Source: Chelonoidis abingdonii (lineage: Eukaryota > Chordata > Testudines > Testudinidae). From it: a stretch of DNA of 64,000 bases. The stretch lies in the NCBI RefSeq assembly GCF_003597395.2, contig NC_133770.1, positions 96,020,129 to 96,084,128 of the forward strand, in the 5' to 3' direction. Made by a program: the position numbers and the translations under genes. A model generated the notes under the pieces. It saw only the letters and a program-made list of their open reading frames with translations, made no database searches and was not told where the DNA came from. Below, in pieces: positions 55,691 through 64,000 of this stretch. Each line of letters begins with the position of its first letter. Within the stretch, counting starts at the first letter, position 1.

Positions 55691-57692
55691 TATTTTCATA
55701 TTATATTGATTGATATACTCCTTCCATAAAAAGGAGTGAGTGTATGTGTAACCCAGTGGTCAGTGTGTGTTATGTGTCCCCTCTGTGCTGACCTGCAGCA
55801 GGTGAGAGCCTGTTACACTCCCAAGCTCTTTTGCTCAAGCTGCAACTGCTCACATTATCATCTCTGATGGTCCCCAGTTCCATCTGCAAGCTGAAAGCCA
55901 AGATAGCAGCCATCACATATGCATGACCTTTTTCCTAGACACTCCCTTGACCCATTTAAAAAATATAATTAGCAGCACAGACTACGTCATTAGCCCCCTT
56001 TTTCCAGTAATTAACATATATACTTACTGTAGTTGAGCCAGCTCCCTACAATGTAGAGAAAGTTGTCCTTTCTTATTTGGAAATCCTGCAGCTATGGCTT
56101 GTTGTCTTCAGTCCCAGGAACCATCCTGTCATACTAGTCTGTGGTTAGAGTCCAGGCCCAAAAGCAGTATTGGTAAAATTAGTCTTCCACTAGTTCACAT
56201 AGCCAAATAGGCTGTGGAGTTTGAATGGAGCCTCTCTTACTGAGCTGTAGTGTAAGTTCCATGAACTGCTGGTCTTGGTCTCTGAATCCCCACATGTACT
56301 GCCAGCTCACCTTCCAGCGTTCCTCCTGAACCACATGGAGTGTTTGGTGATTACTTTTCGGGATCTCCCAGAAAAAGGTCACTGAGCAAAGATTGAACGC
56401 CTGGCATTCAACTTGGGCTCCATGCTAAGAATATGCTGTGCAGCCTAGGGAGTCATGGAGTTTTATTGCTCTTCCCATAATTCCTTTGGGCTCCCAAAAG
56501 GCCTTTCCAAATCTCTCACCAGCCACTGCTTCAGGGAACTGTACCAAGGACAGCTACCCAGAGGGTTGTGTGCCTTCAATATCTGACTAGAGTTCTGTAC
56601 ATGGATGTGGGACAGAACTGCACTTGAAATGGGATGGCTAGTGTGGACACACTGAACCACTGTTGAACTACTGCAGCCCCACTGCTTCAGTTCACAATGG
56701 AATAATTCTCCAGAATAGACACACTCATAGACATTTGAACAAGTGAGTGGGGAGCACCTAATTAAGAAAAGGGAAGTTCTGAGCCCTTTATGAAGCTTTT
56801 GATAGCACTAAGAATATGAGTTCAGTAAAGACTATCTTTAACTGTGGTTTAGCAATGCTTTTCTCTTCTTGAAGATAATATACGTTCACTGTGCCAATAA
56901 AGTGGAGACATTTTAATATAAGTCTAGGGAAATCCACTACTATAGCAGAGAAGCTGTGTGGTCTAGTGCACTGTGCACCACTAGCAGGTAAGAAACCTGA
57001 GTTCTAGTCCCAGGTTTCTCATTAACTAGCTGTTCAACCTTTGCCAGGTCATTCATGACAAACTTTAGCTGCCTGAAATTAGGCACCTAAATAAAAGTGG
57101 CCTGATTTTCAAAGATGGTGATTACCTGCAGCTCCCAAAGGTTTCAGTGTTTAGTACCTTTTGAAAAAAATCAGGCTTCCTTTATATGGGTCCCTAAATA
57201 TGGCATTAGATGCCTAATTTAGGCACTTAGGGTAACATCCTGGCCCCACTGAAATCAATGGGGCCAGGATTTCACCTTTAATTTTCAAAATTTTGGTTTA
57301 AACATCTGCACTTCAATTCCACCCACCCTCTCAACCCATAAAATAGGGGTTAATGATGCAAACTTTTGTAAAAGGTTTTGAGCTCTATGGATGAAAACCA
57401 ATATACAAATGCCAGCCATTATTACTATTAGCATCAGGTGAAGGACTATATGGTACAGACAGTAGGTTTGCGTTTACTGGATCCCTTATTTTAGCTGGAG
57501 ACATGAACGTTACCAACACATAAAAAATCCCACTTGCATTTCAGCATCTATATTTCACAACACATCTGTTGAGTCACTGGTAAGGAAATTGCATGGATTT
57601 GGTCACTTTTAGCAGAAAGTCACTCATCTCTGTGTTATTACACTGGGTACAACAGGAGGAGCTGAATTTAATAGGATTATACACAATATGTG
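55691..57692. other. Harbinger 3' region, then unassigned
   Basis: Up to about 56735 it is probably the untranslated end of the Harbinger relic ('gtgtggacacactgaaccac', 'gaatagacacactcat'). Beyond that, 57090-57300 contains an old MITE-like repeat with the inverted pair 'ctggccccactgaaatcaat' and 'ggggccagg'. No gene seen. Confidence 0.45.
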
Positions 57693-58837
57693 CAGGGGCA
57701 CCATTTCAGATTTTGGGGTGTGTGAGTATGTGAGGTACCAATTTTAATTGTGATTCCAGGGGCTACTTGGGCACCTGAAAACTTAGATACAGTGCTCCTG
57801 TCAGTTAATTTCTAATTCCTATATAAAGAAATAAAAATATACCAGCACTAATTAAAGCCATATTTTAAGTTTATATGTAAATTTAGAACAATCAGGAGAT
57901 AATACAGAAAGATATTCCTAATCCCATTGAAGTATTAGTTTTGGAGGCTTAACACAGATATCAGGAACACAAGTTTGATATTTTGTATAGAATCATAGAA
58001 GATTAGGTTTGGATGAGATTGCACAGAGATTAAAGTTATGTGTTTAGCTAATTTTTTTTGGAAACTGCTAAGGTGAGTACAAGCTAAATTTACATTGTAG
58101 CGGGATACTATTATTTGATTGTACCACTTTAAATAATGACAAAGCACAATGTGGTAACAAAACTAATAATGATAATTAGGCCAGCTAGGTCAGGTTATGC
58201 ATTTTAGAACTCACTACTCAAAGAATTAAATTTAAGCATGAGTGTAATAAAATTATGAAATACACAGACCAGTCAAAAAAATAAAATAACAGCACTCTAA
58301 TCCTTAACGAACTTTGAACAAATAAATTACAGAGAATATATGTGCATTTTGAGTGGAAGTACCAAGTAGTAACAACAATAATATTACAAGTGTGTGTATG
58401 AGAGAGAGAGAGAGTTGGGGGAATGTGTATAGGTGAGCGTGTCAGCGTGCTGTCTCTTTAAGCCAAGCACGCGGGAGCCTGAACGCCTGTTAAGTAGAGC
58501 AGCAGCCGCAGCACCCAGTCTTGAGCCAGAGGCAGCAGCAAAGACTGGCTCCCTGTCCCTTCACTCCAGTTCAGCGGAGACAACCTGGGTGGGGGAGGGG
58601 GATACCGCAACATCAGCCCTTGCCTGATGCTGCACAGCAGATCAGGAGACAGCAGTTTCATGTCAGTGCAGGGGTAGGGGCAGCATTGTGATTACAGATG
58701 GCAGCAGAACAGGGCAGGGGGGAGGAGGAGGAGCAGCAGCATCTTCCGTCCTGCTTCAAACTTCACTCAAATGTGACTCAAAATTTAGGGGAGGGGGGCA
58801 GATATCATCTCACCCTCCTCCCTAAATGGCAGCCCTA
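57693..58837. mobile_element. hAT-type element, about 1.15 kb
   Basis: The left end is CAGGGGCACCATTTCAG; the right end is 'aaatggcagcccta', which read inward gives TAGGGCTGCCATTT. Flanks aatatgtg and ggtatttt agree at about half the positions, so the duplication is poorly supported. The GC-rich part at 58430-58760 has CTG/CAG-rich sequence and the tract (GA)n at 58399-58413. It is non-coding. Confidence 0.6.
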
Positions 58838-59017
58838 GGTATTTTTTATTTATCAGTATGCACATTTTATTTTCCCCAATTCCATTCTTTTAATGAAGTG
58901 ATACCTGAGGATTTGAGGCAGGGTAGTGGCAGAAGAGGTTTATCAGTAGATTGGATTCTAATATACACACCTGGAGGCTTGTAACATCATAGCTGCATTA
59001 GCATTAGATTCTTGCCC

Positions 59018-59036
59018 TTTTTTTTTTTTTTTTTTT
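59018..59036. repeat. Poly(T) tract, 19 nt
   Basis: A pure T run. It could be the poly(A) tail of a minus-strand retroposed sequence, but no body of such an element is recognisable next to it. Confidence 0.8.
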
Positions 59037-59194
59037 ACTATTATTCATTTCTCCCAGCAGGAACCTCTAGAGGGAGGTGTTTGTTAAGCCATATTGCAAA
59101 TGACTAATTTTAGATAATATATTTCTGAAGTTCAGCATATGGAAAATGTTTTATTGGAGAACTGAGAAGCAGAACTGCAAGAGTTTTAAGGCAA

Positions 59195-59310
59195 AGGTGA
59201 ATATACACAAGGTGGGTGAGATAATAGCTTTTTTGTACCAGTGTCTGTTGGCAAGGGAGACAAGCTTTCGAGCTTACACGGAGCTCTTCTTCAGGTCTGG
59301 GTTTGGCTTT
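59195..59310 (+). mobile_element. Turtle SINE fragment
   Basis: 'caaggtgggtgagataatag', 'gagacaagctttcgagctta' and 'cagagctcttcttcaggtct'-like blocks are in the order of a tRNA-derived turtle SINE that I recognise; the tRNA-related head is missing. The fragment at 24840-24893 is from the same family in reverse orientation. Confidence 0.65.
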
Positions 59311-62300
59311 GGTAGATCTCTTGCCTGGCAGTACTTGGACTCATAATTTTCCACTAGTCCAGCTTCAATGACGGATGCTGTTGTGCAGGCATTTTTAACT
59401 CCAGGTCATCTAACCGTAATAGGTTTTCAGTAGGTTTAGCCAACATAGTGATAAAAATAACTGTGTCCTGTCCACTCTACATCTGCTGTTGTTACTTGGC
59501 TACACTGATAGAGATTATAAGCCTGATTTTTCTTACTGTGGATAAGGCCAAAGCAAGCAGTGACAGAGGAATTTAAATCTAAAATTTTATTTTGACTGCA
59601 TGTTTATAGCAACTATTTCAACAACAGCACCATATTAGCTCCTATGAAAAACATAACTGAGCCCACTGGGCAGATGTAATATTTTCTATCACCGTACAAG
59701 ATACTAACTTTGATGCCTTTTCCTATACAGCTACTGTGGCTGAGGGAACTATAACCCTGAATTTCCTCTTACGAGCATGTCGGTTTTCAAGGACACTGGT
59801 TTGAACACGGGTTTTTGTTGTTTTTTTTTGCATTTAATGAAGGGCCAAATTGTATAGCCCTTCTTTAGGCAATATCTTATGTTTACCCTATGGAGTCATC
59901 TTGTGGGACAAAGAAACATGAGCAGACTAAGATCCACTGATTTCACATCTATTTGAGTAGCCTCTTTCCATTTTCCAATAATTTACCAATTAGACACACT
60001 GTATTTTTCTGAATACATTGGTTACAAATACAGTACTGGAAATGAAGCAATAACTTGACTAGACCCAAGCTGAGAAGCTATCAAAACAGATGGGGCATGT
60101 CAAGGGATAGAATGAAATTGACCACCACTTCTTTGGTTTTAAAAAAAATACATTTTTTTGGCCCAAGTCATCCCTATTGCTTAGGGCCATGGAGAAGATT
60201 CAAGCTGGGTAGAACAACCCTGAGGAACAGATGGAGAAGTGACACCTCTATGCCATTGACTCCATCTGCTGGGGACTCAACAGAAGACACTCCAAGTGAA
60301 TCAGTTTCTGCTGATTTCAGGGGTGGGAACAGGAAAGAAGCCAAGGGCCAGTTGTTTTCTGCATTATCGTCCAGGGTTGTTCCTGAAGTGGGAGAAGGTA
60401 ATGCTATAACTAGTACTGTCACCTATGGAGTTCCCTCAGTGGCTACTGCACAGTCATAGATAGCTCAACTGAGGGAAGCATGGGGCCAAATGCTCAGTTG
60501 GTGCACACACTGTCTTAGCTCCATGGAGCTGTGACAAAGTACACCTGCTGAGGATATGGCCTTTGGTTCCTGTTACAGCAGTTGCTATCAGACAGGAAGC
60601 CACAGCAGCAGCATGAAGAGATAGTTCCTACCTGAGGCTTCCGGTTGTTTCCATGAATCTGGGGGATATTCATCTCATAGAGTCCCAGGAACCATAGGGT
60701 TGGGAGATCATATCCCCAACCCACCCTATGTCTTATGGGGCCTCTCCTATCCAAAGGGACAATTTCAAGAAACTTCTTCAGACCAACCAGATGAGGTTTA
60801 CAGGGTACTTGCCACCCTCTGCAGGAGGGGAAGAGCTAGGCTTGTAGCAGGAAGTTAAATAAAGCAAGCGGTCTCCTTTAGAACAAAACATTACACATGC
60901 TGTATAACACCCAGAAACAATCCTGTCTCATGTGGCAATAGTAAGCCATTCTGTAAGGGGCAAATAACTCGCTGAAGAAACCATCTTTCATTGCTGCTTT
61001 GCCTTCCTATTTTGGGAGATCTCTAATTGCCAACAGTTGTTAATTGGCAAATTCTCACTAAAGGCTTGCAGTCATTGGTTTCCAAAAAAATCCCTGCATG
61101 AGCCTACGACAAAGGACAAAATACTATGGAAATTAAGTCTGTGCTTATGTGGGTGGCTGAATAACCTAACAAGCTGTGACACCTGGAAAAAGATCGGGAA
61201 CTAGAATTTTAGAACTACTTTTATTTTTTCTCTCTTTTCAACTGGAAATTCAATAATTTCATGAATTTGGACTTGTTCTCTGGTTTGCAGATATGAAAAC
61301 AGTAAGCCTTGACATATGCACTATTAAGAGCACAGTTTCAGTGAAATTAAATCATGGAATCAAATCAAGGTTAAAGCATTTTTGTGTTTATCTGAAATGG
61401 CTTTTAAATCTTTTGAATGCAAGCCTAACAGGAAATGCTAACATTTATAATAGGTCCCTGAAAAATATAATTATGTAAGAGAAGGAGTTCCACAGCTATA
61501 TTGTGTTAACCTACCTAATTACATCCTCTTTGGTGAGCTACATATAGAAACCCTTCAGATATTCCAGAATCTTTCAGCTGATTGATTATATATACTGACT
61601 CATAGGTTATCTCCCATAATTAATTCTTCCCAAATCAGAACATATATTTCCAGAACCGGATATACAAGCATGTGGAAAACAGGCACCCTGTACAATTCGT
61701 GTTACCCAGCAGCTACGTTAGAATCCCTGTGCCATACAAAAACAGCTTCTGATTGTAAATAAGCAGTCAGATATGCCATTTTAATAGAGTAAATGGAACA
61801 GAAAATGCTTTCGGACCAGCTCCTCTCCTGGTGTAAATTGTCATGGCTCCACTGACTTCTAGATTCTTTCTTTCATGTACAATAACAAGTAAAGAAAGAA
61901 AAAAGCATAAAATTGTATTGGGAAAGGAAAGAATGTGTGCTACTCACTCTGTATGATATTCCCATCTCCACTTTCCGCATAGCCCTGCCCCCTGGTGGGC
62001 AGACTCATTTCTTACATTTAAAAGTCCCCTACACAGAAAATAGAATCACAACTACAAACACCACAGGCTCAACCAAGATCCTGGAAATGAACAGCTGAAA
62101 CTGGGCTCTGGACCCACGTATAAATGTTAAGACAGAGCAGGTCATGGGTTAAGTGTGCTTGCCCCTCAATAGAAATTTTTTTACTGAATTTAGACAAGTT
62201 AGATATATTTAACTATGGTCTGCGCTCATTAAGCATATATAATTATACTCTATTTAGAAAACATGAATGGCGTTCTACTGCTAATGGTTTATTTATTCCA

Positions 62301-63187
62301 GGAACTTCTTCCAAGGCAACTCCAATCACTGTGTTTCTTCTTTCACTTTTTTTTTCTTAGGTGGCCTAACATCAAGATGCAATCATCTAAGTTTCCCTGT
62401 TTTCCTTCACAATTTTTATACTATGCCTACTTGTGTTTACAATTTGTCACATTTAAAAATGGGCCTGATCCAACATCCTAAAGCTGAATACACCTGGAGT
62501 TTGAAAAAGTTTGTATGTAGATCCAAATACTGCACCTGGCCCTTATCTCAATAACTAGAAGAACTATACCTGAAGAACTTCAAACTCTAGGAAATATCAG
62601 ATGTGAATCTTACAGTCTGGGCCCATCTCTAGTTATACTGAAAACAAAAAAGTAGAACAGCGTGATGTAGACTGTCAGACTGTGTAAACTATCCTGAAAT
62701 AACTCATGATGATTCATTTGAGTAATCCTCTCTCACCTTTGTCAGACAGTGTTTATGAAGCCTTTAAAAAAGTAAACCATACAGAAGATTTCACAGAATG
62801 ATATTTGCCCATCATCAATGATATTTTCAATTGCTTTCAGCTCATTAAAGTCTAGAAATCCTAATTCTATTTTGTGTGTTAAGTGTCTGAAATTTTTGCT
62901 GCAGAATTCATCCCCTTCCCCCCCTCTTTCCTATTAAATGCTGTTGATTTCATATCATGATGAAAAAAGCTCTGGGTTTAGGCAGTAGAAAAATTCTTGC
63001 TCATGTATTCCTAAAACCCTAGAATCAGAGGCAGAGAAGTGCTCCCTCTTCATTTTTGTAATAGCTGATTGAATTTTGACTGCTCAGGTCCTGGTACCCT
63101 TTCACTTTTCTAAGTGTGATCTCTTTTTTTAAATCTATGATTTTTTTTTTTTAGTGAAAAATCAATTATCTGAAGTAGAACAGAGGC
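59311..63187. other. Unassigned sequence, 3.9 kb
   Basis: This is the longest stretch without a recognised element. It is AT-rich with no convincing exon. The frame at 60055-60459 has no recognisable motif. Low-complexity T runs occur near 62346-62356 and 63141-63153. It may be single-copy sequence. Confidence 0.45.
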
Positions 63188-63923
63188 TGTGACAAAGTGG
63201 GACTCGGGACCCCAGCCCAGGAGACAACCGGTTCTGGCCAGTGGGAGGACAATGGGCTGCAGAGAGAGGACCCCGGTGACCTGACCAGCCGGTTTCAGCC
63301 AGAGGAGAGCTGCGAGGAGAGGGGACTCAGGCTTTCCTGTTTACGACCCTGTTTACCTGGAGAGAAGACAATGGACTGAGGCCGGAGGCTTGTGCAGGGA
63401 ATCAGTAGACAACAGCTGGCAAGCAGGGGGGCTCGGGCTGGGCGAGGGAAGCATGCAGCCCACCGATGCGGGAGGACTGGGATTGTGTTCTTGATTGAGA
63501 GGCCAGGCTGAGGCGGCTGAGAGTTTTCCTTGTGGTGTGTTCACCTCTCAATAAATCCCTTCCTGTTTTTATGCTGGCTGAGAGTCCACTCTAGGTTCTA
63601 GAGACAGGGTTGCATCAGCCCCTTCGGGGTTGAAGAGGCCCAGGGGGTCAGACGTGCGTGGACTCCTGGATGGGGCCACAGAGAGACAGACTTGTGCTAG
63701 GCTCAAGAGAGGTGCGGCTTCCAGGAGGTAGAGGCGGCTGACCCCTGAGAGAGAGTGGACCCGAGAAGGGCTGTCTCACTTAAAAGGGGCACCCCCCACG
63801 GACGCACAGGGCCAAGAGTGGTGCACGATCTGTGAGAGTCCGTGCAGAGGCAATGTCACTGTGTTAGTCAGAAATCTCTATCCCTCCCTGCTTCTTGGTG
63901 CCTAGAGCCTGACAAATGAGACA
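63188..63923 (+). mobile_element. Solo LTR, 736 bp
   Basis: It starts TGTGACAAAGTGGGAC and ends CAAATGAGACA, with the pentamer GAGGC on both sides (63183-63187 and 63924-63928). An AATAAA poly(A) signal lies at 63551-63556. The start resembles the LTR at 44143, but the bodies differ. No internal genes lie within the window; sequence after 63928 is too short to tell whether an internal region follows. Confidence 0.72.
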
Positions 63924-64000
63924 GAGGCTGTGCCTTCTCTATTCAGTATAGGCTGCTGGGTCAACTTTGGACTCCTGCTGCAGGCTAACAGTTGTATCCC

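Larger units (their letters stand above)
50600..56735. mobile_element. Degraded autonomous-type Harbinger relic
   Basis: The region carries the complete Harbinger plan: a Myb/SANT gene on the plus strand (about 50985-52597) and a DDE transposase on the minus strand (about 53916-54800). Probable termini are 'tgcatgtgtctacgct' near 50602 and, from the other end, 'tgagtgtgtctattct' near 56733 (12 of 16). The triplet duplication could not be found. A solo LTR (52598-53512) splits it, and a second transposase remnant lies at 55429-55690. Boundaries are approximate. Confidence 0.6.

Noticed and set aside
60055..60459. 134-codon plus-strand open frame
   Set aside because: No motif, no start context, composition like the surrounding non-coding sequence.

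Overview
The window is vertebrate nuclear DNA and looks like a turtle (Testudines, probably cryptodiran). The inference rests on the repeats: CR1 LINEs of the chelonian type, PIF/Harbinger elements carrying a two-exon Myb/SANT gene, hAT MITEs with CAGGGG termini, solo LTRs of several kinds, and two SINE families that I know from turtle genomes. No database search was possible, so family calls rest on motifs, terminal repeats, target-site duplications (TSDs) and comparison of copies within the window.

I find no host protein-coding exon, rRNA gene, functional tRNA gene or CRISPR array. The sequence reads as an intergenic or intronic tract dominated by dead transposons, many nested in one another. 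All coding traces are transposon pseudogenes.

Layout. 1-11 kb: end of a Harbinger MITE, a minus-strand CR1, three hAT MITEs, and long unassigned AT-rich sequence. 11.4-17.2 kb: a minus-strand CR1 split first by a second CR1 and then by a 2.8-kb Harbinger (exact TTA duplication) that carries a broken Myb/SANT gene. 17.2-24.1 kb: a solo LTR with a perfect TSD, an unclassified repeat split by a hAT MITE, a CA-microsatellite block, an L1/Tx1-like ORF2 fragment and a hairpin MITE. 24-35 kb: a solo LTR, a plus-strand CR1 with reverse-transcriptase remains, and unassigned sequence. 35.4-43 kb: two fold-back SINEs with perfect TSDs, a 1.6-kb hAT containing a smaller hAT and a minisatellite, a Harbinger MITE inside an older repeat, and a hAT MITE. 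43.8-48.8 kb: an old repeat with tRNA-like modules, interrupted by a hAT that itself holds an inverted LTR pair; next to it a minus-strand LTR containing another hAT. 49.9-56.7 kb: a MITE split by a hAT, then a degraded 6-kb Harbinger that retains Myb/SANT (+) and DDE transposase (-) traces and is split by a solo LTR. 57-64 kb: a hAT, a SINE fragment, about 4 kb of unassigned sequence and a final LTR.

Mechanistically, the Harbinger relic shows the two-protein plan of this superfamily (a Myb-like DNA-binding partner plus a DDE nuclease), and the MITEs are short passengers of such elements. Observations I rate highest: an antisense reading frame inside the Myb intron that is shared by two diverged Harbinger copies; TSD-flanked palindromic SINEs, one with a 22-bp inverted head segment; an inverted LTR pair with a near-matching TSD; and an old repeat carrying several tRNA-like modules.
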